A stretch of 64,000 nucleotides of DNA from assembly GCA_944474755.1 (NCBI GenBank), contig OX104115.1, forward strand, positions 35,103,080 through 35,167,079. Reading direction: 5' to 3'. The stretch comes from Limnoperna fortunei (Eukaryota > Mollusca > Bivalvia > Mytilida > Modiolidae). Shown here piece after piece: positions 47,466 through 58,975 of this stretch. The notes under the pieces were generated by a model. The model did not search any database, was not told the origin of the DNA, and saw nothing but the letters and a program-made list of their open reading frames with translations. Within the stretch, counting starts at the first letter, position 1. Each line of letters begins with the position of its first letter. The translations under genes and the position numbers were made by a program.

Positions 47466-47670
47466 AATAAGTGTTTTTTTCGCGGTGATTTAATTTTCGC
47501 TATATTCACGGTAAAAGTTGGAACGCGAAAATAAAACTGCGCGAAATATTAAGACAGATGAGTTATTCATTATATTACGGATCGCGAAAATAACATTACG
47601 TCAAAATAAACTCAGACAGTTGTTCAACAAAAACGCTAAATTTTCACCACACGAAAAAAACCACTTATAC
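47466..47670. mobile_element. MITE-like inverted-repeat element, about 205 bp
   Basis: Left end ATAAGTGTTTTTTTCGCGGTG and the complement of the right end ATAAGTGGTTTTTTTCGTGTG form terminal inverted repeats. The interior is rich in TTTTCGC/GCGAAAA in both orientations. There is no coding capacity; the 74-residue open frame inside is an artefact. Confidence 0.7.
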
Positions 47671-48236
47671 GGTATATCGAATGAAAACACCAAAACACTT
47701 AGACAACTACACTTTACAACTCAAAAAACAAGCAAAGGGTAAAAATATCCTGTCATTGAACAGGCACTTCGAATTTAAGGATTCTTGATACCCAGTTATG
47801 TCAACATATTTTCCTTTTATGACACACCTTTTTTTAAATGATTTGTTTAATTACTTCTACAGGTTAGGTATTGACACGAATATGTATTTTTTCTGTAGCT
47901 GTGATACGTGTTCCCTTCCGTGTCTGTTTTGTTATGGTATTACAATAGCTGGATTAAATTTCAATAATTATTTCATTCTAATTGTTCTTTCTGGTATTTG
48001 GTAGGTTGTTGGTTTAGTGATTTGGTGTTTTGTTCGTGATTAATTCAATTATGATGTTGTCGTATCCTCCTACTATAGGTTTCAGTCAAAATTGTTTGCC
48101 ATTGTTTTATCGGATTTTCTGAAGTGATATTTTTATTTGATAATTTGTTCTTACAGCAATAAAAAGCAACTATTCAAGCAATCAAACAGGTAATGATATA
48201 TTCAAGCAGATACAAAAATCAATTATAAAAAATCAG

Positions 48237-48244
48237 TATAAAAT
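48237..48244 (+). promoter_or_regulatory. TATA box of gene 4
   Basis: CAGTATAAAATAGAGCGTCAT, 53 bp before the ATG. It aligns with CAGTATAAAAGAGCGTCAT before gene 5. The preceding AAACAGGTAA block is also shared. Confidence 0.6.
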
Positions 48245-48289
48245 AGAGCGTCATTATAAAGTCCTCAAATCTTTTTGTACTACACAGTT

Positions 48290-51200
48290 ATGCCTTCCGC
48301 TAATGTAAGTCCTATTAACTATACCACGAATTCAAACAAAAACAATGAGGGATTGGAAACAAGTGAAACTTTTGGGTCAAATAGAGAAGAACAAACATGT
48401 ATTAAAATTGCAGCGAACAGTGCAGGTATGCACACACTGTGGAAAGATTTTCGGGAATCTACGACATTACATGGACTGAAGAATGTGCAGAAGGAAAAAC
48501 TGTATCAATGTAGATGGTAAGTTAAATTTGTATTATAAATCCTCTTTTGGTATATGTTACCACACTTTTGAAGGCTGGTATCGCATTTAGTTGTTTAGTT
48601 AATTCTTACTTGTTTCGTTTCCTTACCTTTTTCTGTTCGTCCACTTTTCGACACATGCTTTTTTCTGAAACAATATCAAATAATGGCAATTAATGTTTAC
48701 TCAAAAATACCAAAAATCCTCATATCCTCTCTATATAGAAGCAATGATTTTGTCGACTGTGCAAATTTCCCTTTTCTGTTGCTTATTTAATTATTTTTAT
48801 ATACATTTGAGTAAGTGGTGTTTTGTCACAAATTTGTACACATTAATTGATTGAAGACAACAATGAATTATTATTATGTGCTATTAATTCAAATATTATA
48901 TGTCAAAATGTAAATTACAAAACTAAATATTTTAGCAGCGTTATCGTAAGATTAGTCTAGACCGTAATCTTTGCGTGAATTATGACGCAAGCATCTCCTT
49001 CATTTTAAATATTGTGTTGCAGGATAATATGGGTCATAGCATTACTTGTGATGGGTGCACTTTTGCTATACAGTGTCACTTCTCTGTTTATCTTCTACCA
49101 AACCTACCCAACCATTACTGACATAAAGGTGCAATTTGTCGATGAAATGTCGTATCCAGCAATTACAATATGCAATATGTCACCGTACAAAAAGTCTGCG
49201 GTCAACGCAACTCCAGCATGGATGGCACATTTACTTCACCACGACAGCAGACTTGGTATCAATCTGCCACCGTTAAACTACTCTGATCCGGCGTATGCCG
49301 AATTACATCAGGCTATACCTGAAGACTGGTTACCAAAAGCATCATTTAACCTCAATGATATGTTCATTGTTTGCGTCAACAAGAGAAATCTTATGTCTTG
49401 CAATAATATCTTTTCAAAGAAGATAACACAATTGGGCACATGTTTTACGTACAACAATGAAAACAACGCAGGGGGCGAAGTGAAAATGAGTACAACTGGT
49501 TCGGAGGCAGCTTTAACCTTGTACATTGACCTCAAACAAGAAGAGTATGTGTATAACACATATATGGCAGCTGGAGTTAAGGTATGTTTTTACGCTTATC
49601 ATTATTCCCGTTTTATATGAAACAATATTTTTGATGTTAAGATTAGTACTTTCAATTTCAGAGCGGCGGTTTACCATGAAAGTTAGAAAATACATCTTTC
49701 TTATACATTGAAACCTTATGTAGCAAAGTGTTATGTATTTGCGTAATGCATTAAAGCTTCATGCGATAATAATAATGCCTGGGAATTGCAATTGAAGACA
49801 AAAACAACAACAATATCATCTTACATTATTATTTATGTTGCAGCAAATATTTTTCTCTGTTCTTAAGATACAATTAGCGTATGTATCAGTTTACACATTA
49901 ACATTTAAGTATTTAACAAGTATATGATTGTCTCATGTCTTCACTATATACCTTATTTGTTATTTGTAAAATTAAGCAAGGTTGCGTCTAAGATACGTAC
50001 AGGGTGGTTTATGACTATATATGACTATAAAACTTGACGAGATTGTCAAAGGATTATATAAATATTTATCTTTGAAGCAGGCACCTTGATTAACTTCTTA
50101 TATTTTATTTGATGTGAACTTTTCAGCTCTGTTCTAACGAAAGGGATAACTGTATAACTATGTCGGTTTGTTAAAACTGCGTCCCTGTCTAAAATCTTAA
50201 TTATTTTATTTCTTTTGATTTTCTCAAAAAGAAGATAATCATTAGAAGACAAAAACAACAACACAAATAACATAGAGGACACATGGCTTACTTTTGGGAA
50301 ATCGCTAGTAACCTTTCAGTCTTTTCATTTTAACACAATGTAAAATAATGCAGTCGTATACTAATATTAAAGTCAAAGAATCACTCAGTTCTTACCAATT
50401 GCATTACATTTTCCAATTTGTTTGCTAATCTGCATGAACAGTCTGTATGACTAACCATTTCTGACAAAGCATTGGTATTTTTACGGATAACTTTACAAAA
50501 TACACTCCATTATGACAACATAAAAAATAAAATTATTCCTATAAAAAGCAGCTAAGAAATAGGGACAGAATTTTAGGGCATATATACGAACGGATAGACA
50601 TTAGCTCAAATGAGTCCTCTAAAAAAGCAGCCAGATAATGCTAAAATCTACATAATCAATATCTTGATGAACTACTGTAAAAAGGTCCGAGTTTTGCGTA
50701 TAATTTTACATTTTTAATCCAATAAATTTCTAATAACTTATTATAAAAACTATATTTATAACTTATTTACATTAAAACAGCGTTCACGGCTATTTCAATT
50801 TAAATAAGTTAAACATATAAATTTATTTTTAAATTACTAGTCACAGTTTTGTTTTTACTTTAAAGATAGTGCTACACGAGCGTGATGAAGAGCCGGACGT
50901 CATTAATAAAGGCTTTATATTGGGTCCTGGAATGTCTACTTACGTGTCCATAAAGACTACTAAGGTAAGAACAGATGTTCCAATTTTTTCAAATCATGTC
51001 TACCATAAATGCTTCAGTTTGACACCAGAAATGCTACTTTCTAGAAAATTGGCAAAGAGGCCGCTGGGTTAAATGCTTTTTTTATTGTTATTTATCTTGT
51101 TACGTATTTAAAACACACATATTATAATGTTAAATATTTAAAAACACACATATTATTATACTTTATTTAGCCCATATTTTGGTCTCAGAAATATTGATAG

Positions 51201-54200
51201 TAATTCATTAAAAGAAGAAAATATGTATATTTATCAAAACGAAACATATCAAAGACAACAAGAACCGTAATTACGGAAGATTACAAATCTGGAAACAAAC
51301 AAACACAGATAAGTAAAATAAAACAAAAACCAAAAACACACAAAAACATAAAGTAACACTAATAAAATTTCATGTTTCCCTCAGTGAACAGATATAAAAA
51401 GGCTAGAAAAAAAACGCTTGCCTCAAGTTGTGTCCCAATTAAGTTACTCATTGTCATGTTTAGATAAAAGTATATTCCTAGAAGAAAACGAAGTTCCTAT
51501 GAAACAGCAAAAATGTATATAAGATATAACACACTATCATGACTATTAGTTTTGGTTTACGTAAACAATAAGAAAAATACACACTCGATCACACCACTGA
51601 TAGCTTTGGTATTTTGAATGTCAATGGATGTACACAACACTAACTCTAAATAAAGCACCAACAAAATGTTTTATATCCATCACTAGTTTCAGAAAGTATC
51701 GAATTATATGCAAATAAATATATCATCTATAAAAGTTATATGCCTAGAATTTTTTTTGTTATTTCCTAGGTTAGGTAGCTTTTTTAACAAAAAAAGACAG
51801 TTTTGGTTATGTAAAAATCAAAAAAATTAACGCACGTTTGGAATTTGTTTTGTTTGTTTGAATGGTTTTTAACAACACTTTAAACAATCTTTCAGCTATA
51901 TCACGGCGGGCGTTCAGTTTTTAGAAAGATGGAGTGCCCGCAGAAAACTCCGGGACTGTGTTAATGAAATCTTGCAATCCTTCTCAAGAAGGATTTAAGT
52001 AGAGTACACTCTACCTGCGATGAAACTCGAACGTGCAGCCTCAGTGTTGACAGTCCACGTGATCAATAGTAGAAGAACTACTTTAACCAATCCGATATAG
52101 AAGCCCGTTTGTATTTTGGGTAGTTCATTTAAGAAATGAATAGATTAGTGATACTTCATGTAAACTTATTTATTAAATTATTTTTAAAAAGTTCATTATA
52201 AACTGTAACCAAAAAATAATAGAGAAACATAGCAACAACAAACACAAATAAAACCAACGCTGGAGACCACTCCAAGACATCAAATAATTATTTAATAAAA
52301 TAATCATGCAATCAATCTTAACCCAGGTTACTTTAATTTGCATTAAAGTTGTGAGTTTAAAGCTGTTGTATTGACATATTAAGTATTATTTATTATAGTA
52401 TAAATATTTGCCATCACCATACAAAGCGGCAGGGGACCAGTACTGTATTGATACTAAAGATCCTGTGTATAAAAACCCTCTTAAATATTATCCAGTGTAC
52501 AGTCCAACGGCATGCGTTTCGGAATGTAGAAGAAACTACATTGTGGCTAAATGCGGATGTAGGTCATTAACCGATAGAGGTTGGTCTTAAATTCATAAAG
52601 GATAATGTAAATATTGGCAGATTCCGATCCTTGTAGGTGTCAAATCCAAGTTTGCTAAATACTGATGTAGCCTAGCAACCTATCGTGCAAGATGTTTAAA
52701 TCAAGTTGGCTAGATATAGATGCTGTGGTTTAGCATTGTTTTGACCATTTATGTCGCATTAGTTTATCCCGAGGAACAGCGAGCTACATGTATAAAATAA
52801 CGACATCAATGATCATAGCGTTGTAAAAGAAAGATAAAACACAGCTTTCGTGAAATGTGAATTTCTAACAAAACAATTACGGTATATAAAAGATATTTAC
52901 GTACCTACACCATTTTACCATAAACTGGTTGTTCCGTCAGTTTAACGCACAGTATATTGCAAACGGATAACTAAAGCTCATGTTGCTATTTATAAGATAA
53001 ATGTGTCATACACAATACTATCATTCCGGTGGGAGTTAAGGTTTTATTTTTAGAACAGCCATTCAGGACGCGCCCTGCTCGTTGTGTCTTGATCATAACT
53101 AAATCATTTTGTACCACGGTTGTGGTCACAAAAGTTTGAAGCGCGTTATAATCGAATATAGGATAGAAACATATCCATGTAGATGCCGAAATTAAATTGC
53201 CTTCATGTTAATGTAGGTCAGCAACCAATTTCGATTTGTTTTCATAGTCAGTATTAATTAATAACAAAAGAAATGATGTTGGTTGTAGGAGATTAGGGCA
53301 TTACGCGATCAAGGTATGTGTTAAAGTAACGATTTTTATTAGGACGGAAGGCGGCAACCGATTTAGGTATTCTTAAAATTAAGTTTGTTGATATGGTTGC
53401 AATATGGATCAGTTTATGTAAAATCAATTTTGGTAATTATAAATGTTGAACATGCTCATTAAGTAAGAGTCAAATTCATGTTAGATAAAGTCAGAATATG
53501 AATAACAACGACTAAAGTGAGTATCAAATCATGTTGATGTACGGCAGCTTCTAGGCTCAATAATTAATAATCGTTTGGAGTTATTAGAAGTTGTTAAATA
53601 ATTTATCTCTGGGTGTGAATAAAAGTAAACCTGAGCATATGTTAGGCAGCACTTTTTTCTTTGGTATGAAATAATGTGGAGGCAATGATAGGTACATTTT
53701 TTAAGCAGCATCTGATGCAAGTAGGTGTCATAGTCATTTTATTACATCTTTTTTAAGTTTACCTTACTCAGTTGTTAGTATGAAGTTCTACCTTCACGAT
53801 GCATGATGAATGTTACAAATACATTGTATTAATGAATGTGCTTAGATGTATGCTAGTGAAGAGTATGAAACATAAGAGTATTTTTTAATTATTGCAGGAA
53901 ACGAAACAATTTGTTCTCCGGCTGTGCTGGCTACATGCTACTATGACCATAAAAGTTGGTAAAACGACATAATTAGAGTCTGCCATAATTAATATAAAAA
54001 TATTTTCTTAATACATGTAAATATAAATAAAAACAATTTTTATGTAAAAATAACAAGAAACAATCACAACTATTTAAACCAGTTCACACCATTAAAAGAC
54101 TTTGTTTAATAGATATTATTAGAAATGTTTTAAGTGAAAACAACAAGAAACAATTAAAACTATTTAAAACAATTCACACATTAAAAGACTTTATTTAACG

Positions 54201-56199
54201 TGAAAAGTTAGAATTGCTAAATGTTATCAGGATTCGCAGTTTAAATATGTATCAATATTTAAACTGGTTCTGTACGTTACCAATGATAGTCAAAAAATGC
54301 GTTCGTTCATCGCTCTTTCTGTTGATTTATTGTTTTTTTCAACTTGTTCACGCCCTGAATGTAGCTGAAATATTGCTCTCTAGACGTTTAGCAAAAAATT
54401 CAATAATTCAACATGATTTTAATGCCAAACCACAGTCTGTGACACACCTTATGAACAATTGTTCATCGTGTATATTTTTTTGCCCTTTTAATTGCTGCTT
54501 CCGAAATTTTATACCAACGTTCTAAAATATTTTCATAGCGGAATTTGAGAACAACGTGAACAACGTCAAAGAACAGTGCCAATGTCTGATAACATGCGAG
54601 TTTACAACCTTTGACCAAAGTATTTCTACAGGATCGTTTCCAGCTGATATTTACCTGCCAGTGCTCTATACTATGGGATATTATAATTTTGATTTTAAGT
54701 AAGTTGTTTCTTATAAACAATCTTTGTTTCTCCGCTTCTTTAGTTTTAGTTAATGTCTTTGATTAATGCTTTTAAACACAGAAATAGTTTAATAAAATAT
54801 TATTTATTCATATAATTAACTAACAAGAAATTTTGACTTTGAAGTTTGTGTTTTTGTTTTAATATGTAGGACACTAAATTTGTAATACCACAGCTGTTAT
54901 ATTTCGTCAAATTTAGCATTGTGACCAAAATAACAAAAATAAATTACCTAACTTAAATACAAATCATTTATAACTATATGATTACAGGGGAAACGGTATC
55001 GAAGTACGGCTGTATTACGACTCGCTGAGTTACTTGTTTGTGGAATCGATTCCACAGTACAGTACAGAAGACATTGTGGGTAAGATGTTATTATAATGTT
55101 GCACCATAGTGTGTTTAAAATATTTCTCTTGACATATAACCGATTTAAGAGAACCTTACAATACATAACGTTTAAAAGTATGTTATTTTACTAAAAGTAG
55201 TCATACATGTATGTTATGCAGATTTCTAAAACTACGTTTGTTTTTATACAAAATAAATTACTTTTTTGATAATATACGTAACGGACCTGTGATGACATTC
55301 TTTATTCGTGCTATCTTTGTTTGATTCGATGGTTTTTTAACGCAATTGTCACATTAGACTAAAAAACAATATTTTCGGTTTCAGTGTGTACAGTCTTAGG
55401 TTGACACGATCCAAAAATGTATCAAGATTTTTTACCAAAAACATATAGTTTTAAAAAGAAATAATTTCAGGCTCTAAAATAAACTCCCTTCTCCTTATGA
55501 ATAATGACAATTGTACTTTATCTTTACAAACAAAATACATAACTTCAATGTAGGACCTTTTTATGTTTTATATTTTACCAAAGGATATCAGCTCTATCAA
55601 AACTTATAATTATCCTTGAAACAAACTTCCTAGACTTTTTTATCGCGAAAACATTATTATTAATACGTTAGAAACGGCGATACCAGTGAATATTATTCAA
55701 AACCACAAGTTTAGTACAGAGAAAACTATCGTAAAACAAAATAGGGAACAACAGGAAAAAACAAGAAAATACAAAACACAAAAACAAAAAACACAATTTT
55801 TAATTAGAACTGAGTTAATGTTTGGATATGAAATTAAACGAATTATCAATGTATAACGTTAGAAATATATTAATGTTTACGGCATTTAGAACAGAATTAA
55901 TCGTATTTGAAACCTTAAATGTCTTTTTTATATGCTTTTCAATTAGATCAATGAATTTGTTTATTAAATTATTCTCAACCGGTGTTAGACGCTTAAATAA
56001 GACTTTTCTTACTAATAATCATACATTTGATAAAACAACAGGTATTCTGGGCGGACAGATGGGAATATTTCTGGGAGCAAGCCTGCTGACACTTTCTGAG
56101 CTACTGGAGTTCATTATTCTGGAAATAGTTTTGGTTGTGAAGAGATGTTTCAGTTGTATGTGCACCAAAAGAGACGTTCAGAATAAACAAGAATCATAA
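48290..56199 (+). CDS. DEG/ENaC (ASIC/ENaC-like) sodium channel subunit, gene 4, complete
   Basis: Eight coding exons: 48290-48516, 49023-49581, 50866-50964, 52399-52579, 53898-53954, 54539-54698, 54988-55079, 56042-56199, giving 510 aa. HG motif H61-G62 (TTLHGLK); TM1 about 77-98; YPAITICN signature; FKxx loop replaced by NENNAGGEVKMSTTGSEAALT, a form shared with gene 5 but not genes 1-3. Exon 6 is nine bases longer than in the paralogues (TMGYYNFDFK). TM2 has GGQMGIFLGASLLTLSELLEF, filter at 470-472, then a basic tail KRCFSCMCTKRDVQNK. The donors of exons 4 and 5 are both GTTGGT, weaker than the GTAAGT/GTATGC of genes 2 and 3, so splicing there may be less efficient. Ligand or mechanical trigger cannot be told from sequence. 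Confidence 0.92.
51870..52113 (-). repeat. tRNA-derived SINE copy in gene 4 intron 3
   Basis: The plus strand shows the reversed tail and body (CTTTCAGCTATATCACGGCG, GAGTGCCCGCAGAAAACTCC, CTTGCAATCCTTCTCAAGAA) and the reversed head with GAAACTCGAACGTGCAGCCTCAGTGTTGACA. It is the best preserved of the copies of this family in the window, about 240 bp. Confidence 0.7.
52640..53600 (+). repeat. Decayed tandem copies of exon 4 3' end in intron 4 of gene 4
   Basis: Units at about 52652 (TGCTAAATACTGATGTAGCC then TAGCAACCTATCGTG), 52708 (TTGGCTAGATATAGATGCTG), 53207 (CATGTTAATGTAGGTCAGCA), 53335 (GCGGCAACCGATTTAGGTAT) and 53530 (CATGTTGATGTACGGCAGC) resemble the last coding bases of exon 4 (TGGCTAAATGCGGATGTAGG, then ACCGATAGAG) and its continuation. 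This is the largest set of such units among the paralogues. Confidence 0.5.
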
Positions 56200-56490
56200 C
56201 ACTATAGTTTATAAGTACATATTTTTCCCATCTGTATGTCAATCCTGCATTTTTGCAAAAATGTTAATTAATTAGCAGATTGATACAAACTATTATATTC
56301 ATGAAATATACATTGTGTGATAAGTGGTCTGAAACGCAATGTTGTGTCAATCATTAGTTGTTGTAAAAATATTTAAAATGTATTGTCCTGGGGATGTCAC
56401 AAAAGTCGTTAGTCTCCGTTCAGTCGTTAAGTGTAGCTTTTAGTATTTACTGCAAATTAAAACTGTTATATATATACTTAAATTATTTTA

Positions 56491-56815
56491 TGTAATAAAG
56501 TTGAGGAAAACAGTGGTTATATTATTTTTGAAGCGTGATGATGTCTATGAAGGTACTGGATCTGCCAATTTTTTATATGTTCGTCTTAGTAGTAGCTCTT
56601 CAGCGATAATTTACAGAATTGTCCATTAACTAACTCTATTCGTGTATGTTGTACTACTACCAATTGATTCTAATTAGCATTGTAACCTGTAATAAAATCA
56701 ATTTTTGTAATAAAGTTGTTGAAAACGTTAGTTTAAATTATTTCAAGCGTAACAAAGTATATGGAGGTACTGGACTTGCTAGTTTCTTATACGTTCGTTT
56801 TAGAAGTACTTCTGA
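56491..56815 (+). repeat. Tandem duplication of the gene 4 3' flank, with duplicated AATAAA
   Basis: TGTAATAAAGTTGAGGAAAA through GGTACTGGATCTGCCAAT and TATGTTCGTCTTAGTAGTA (56491-56600) is repeated, diverged, at 56706-56815 (TGTAATAAAGTTGTTGAAAA, GGTACTGGACTTGCTAGT, TACGTTCGTTTTAGAAGTA). Both copies carry AATAAA (56494-56499 and 56709-56714). The first is the likely gene 4 poly(A) signal. Confidence 0.75.
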
Positions 56816-57179
56816 CTCGATTGAAATCTGCTTTGGCTTTCATGCTCTTATAAATCTCAATATATGTGTCAATGGTAGGACAACCTAACTTAACATGACT
56901 TGGTGCAATTATTTGTATGGACTGTTGTTTTTTAGTATTTATATGACACACTATCTGTTACTTGGTCTAATTTACATTTGAGTGCTACAGGCATATAACC
57001 AAAAAATAAATACTACATCGACCGAAACAGATAAATATCACAATCATGCTATTTAATAATAGATTCCGGGCATCTACCACCCCGTGTATTGCTTGTTAAT
57101 TTTATATACTAAGTACCAATGACAACTCAACGCAAAAATGTGTGGTGTAATATTTTTTAACATTTTTTGTTTGAATGAA

Positions 57180-57420
57180 TAATGTTACGGCCACTTTCAG
57201 CAATTTTTAGCTATATTATGGCGTCCTGTTTTTATTGGGAAGGACGCTGGGGTACCCGCAAAAAACCTGCGACCTTTGAAAGAAAACCTTGCAATCTGTT
57301 TCAATTAAGATTGGAGTCTAGCACACCATGCCCGCAGTGAGACTCGAACCAGCAAATTGGAAGCCGTAATTTAGCTAGAAATTTTTTAAGTGGCGTTAAA
57401 CATCATTTAAACCAACAAAC
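57180..57420 (-). repeat. SINE copy with tail sequences at both ends
   Basis: The left part (ACGGCCACTTTCAGCAATTTTT, TTATTGGGAAGGACGCTGGG, CCTTGCAATCTGTTTCAATT, GAGACTCGAACC) is the minus-oriented SINE. The right end reads AAGTGGCGTTAAACATCATT, the same tail in the plus orientation. This suggests two copies joined with loss of the heads. Confidence 0.6.
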
Positions 57421-57761
57421 AATAATTTAAAATCAGTTTTGAATGTCTTCTAGCAAAAATAAGATTCTACATACCGTCTGAAACATTAAACCATAAAATA
57501 TCACAATTTTGAATTTGTTAGTATTAATTAGATACATATAACTATATAATTGCAATATGTGGAAAAAACAAAAAGCTGCATTTTCATTGGCAATCACTAT
57601 GGATTGTGTTATTAATTCTAAAAGTAATAAGTTTAGTGTGTTTATTTAATAACATATACTTTTATACTAGAGGATCACTCCAGTAGTTAACTAATTTACA
57701 TAGAAAATGTGCTGACAACAAAACTGCTGTGAAACAAAATAAGATTGTTTTAAGTTTTTTG

Positions 57762-57822
57762 CATGAAACAAAACCCTTTGTTCTCTTGCGCTAATAGCTG
57801 TATGTTACTATCGACACAAGGA
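57762..57822 (+). pseudogene. Orphan decayed copy of channel exon 5
   Basis: GAAACAAAACCCTTTGTTCT, CTAATAGCTGTATGTTACTATC and ACACAAGG align with exon 5 of the array genes (GAAATGAAACCCTTTGTTCC…CTACTATC…CATGAAGG). The acceptor AG and donor GT positions are lost and the frame is shifted. No other exon relic was found beside it, so it is the remnant of a lost or partly duplicated gene unit between genes 4 and 5. Confidence 0.75.
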
Positions 57823-57949
57823 TATGTAAATGTAGAGCTATAGGCTATTTCATAACAGTTATAAAAACACTCATCTACATCGAAATTCGTTGCTACATAG
57901 TGATCTATCCACTCTTTATCACTGACGTGTTAATACTCGCAGAGTCCTC

Positions 57950-58330
57950 GTCGTTTAATGTCTTTGATTTTTTCTGGAAGACCTTGAGATGGTATTTTAC
58001 TTATTTGTTCTTTAATGCGTTACATACAACCGTCATTCGAAAATAAGTTATTAATATTGTAATTTGTATTCATAATCTCACTATAAAACAAAAAATCGCT
58101 GGAGATTAAATCTTTGTATTGAAACAATCAATAATGCAATGTACAATCCGAAAATACCAAATTGAAAACGATACAACTTGCAGAACGTACCATGGATGTA
58201 GCTATTTAAATATTGTGAGAAAATATCTTGCCTTGCAAGACAGATTCTACTTAAATGATTTTTTTCGCCCCCCCCCCCCCCAGCGTTGCGAGACGTAAAA
58301 TATTACGAGTATAATGCTCACCCATGTTAA
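57950..58330 (+). repeat. 5' flank of gene 5, paralogous to 46290-46860
   Basis: Shares ordered blocks with the gene 4 flank (ACCTTGAGATGG, GCGTTACATAC, TTATTAATATTGTAATTTGT, GATTAAATCTTTG, CTCACCCATGTTAAA). A C14 run here (58268) lies roughly where the gene 4 flank has a G11 run (46756). Confidence 0.7.
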
Positions 58331-58930
58331 AGTATGGTATACATTTATTATTACGATTCTGATTATGACAAATGCAGCAATTTGTAAATTGAAGCGTCAT
58401 GCAAATATGCATAAGTATGTGGCTGTTCCACTTACTTCAAGCGTGTCACGTAGAGTGGTGAGGAAATAATTTTTATAGCAGTATGTTAAACTATGAAAAT
58501 CTCTGTATTAATAAAAAGACAACTTTATTAAGGTATAGCGTTTTAATAATCTTTAACCGACTGAAAACGACAAAGTACGTACACCTGTAAACTAATCAGT
58601 AAATGGAGTTGTGGGGGAGGAATTTGAACATTCATATTTTTGATATTTGGGCGTGTCAAATGCATAAAAATAACAAAATACTTGCATACGTAATTCTGAT
58701 AATCTCAGTACTTCCATGCTTTCTGTTGTTAAAAAGCATCTTTAAAATACTCGACGAAGCACTAGTTGTTTATGTTAGGTTGCATAGAAAATTGTTTGAC
58801 AGTGGTTAATCAATTTTCTTCAACAGATTTTTTATTTGATAATTTGTTCCTGCAGAAACAGCTAAAAACACAAAAGTTCAAAAAGTCAAACAGGTAAATG
58901 AGCAAAAAATCAATGGCGAATAATAAGCAG

Positions 58931-58938
58931 TATAAAAG
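58931..58938 (+). promoter_or_regulatory. TATA box of gene 5
   Basis: TATAAAAG in CAGTATAAAAGAGCGTCAT, 45 bp before the ATG at 58976 and aligned with the gene 4 TATA box. Its position argues that the in-frame ATGs at 58898 and 58913 lie upstream of transcription. Confidence 0.6.
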
Positions 58939-58975
58939 AGCGTCATCATCAAGTCATCGTAAATCATTTACAGTC

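Larger units (their letters stand above)
43652..48289. other. Intergenic region between genes 3 and 4
   Basis: No intact gene. Contents: a candidate gene 3 poly(A) signal AATAAA (43845-43850), a palindrome (44455-44530), a G11 run (46756-46766), a MITE (47466-47670), and from about 46290 onward a 5' flank paralogous to that of gene 5 (57900-58970). The open frame at 45289-45528 (79 codons) shows no family motif, so I do not call it. Confidence 0.6.
56200..58975. other. Intergenic region between genes 4 and 5
   Basis: No intact gene. It contains a tandemly duplicated gene 4 3' flank (56491-56815), a SINE with inverted tails (57180-57420), an orphan decayed exon 5 (57762-57822), a C14 run (58268-58281) and the gene 5 5' flank. 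A short open frame (56646-56888) only spans the duplicated flank. Another at 58603-58809 has no recognisable domain. Confidence 0.6.

Noticed and set aside
55822..56041. Open reading upstream of gene 4 exon 8 that would extend it
   Set aside because: The AG at 56040-56041 aligns with the acceptor of the other genes; the upstream part is intron without similarity.
58898..58975. In-frame ATGs upstream of the gene 5 start
   Set aside because: They lie before the TATA box aligned with gene 4, and conservation among paralogues begins at the ATG at 58976.
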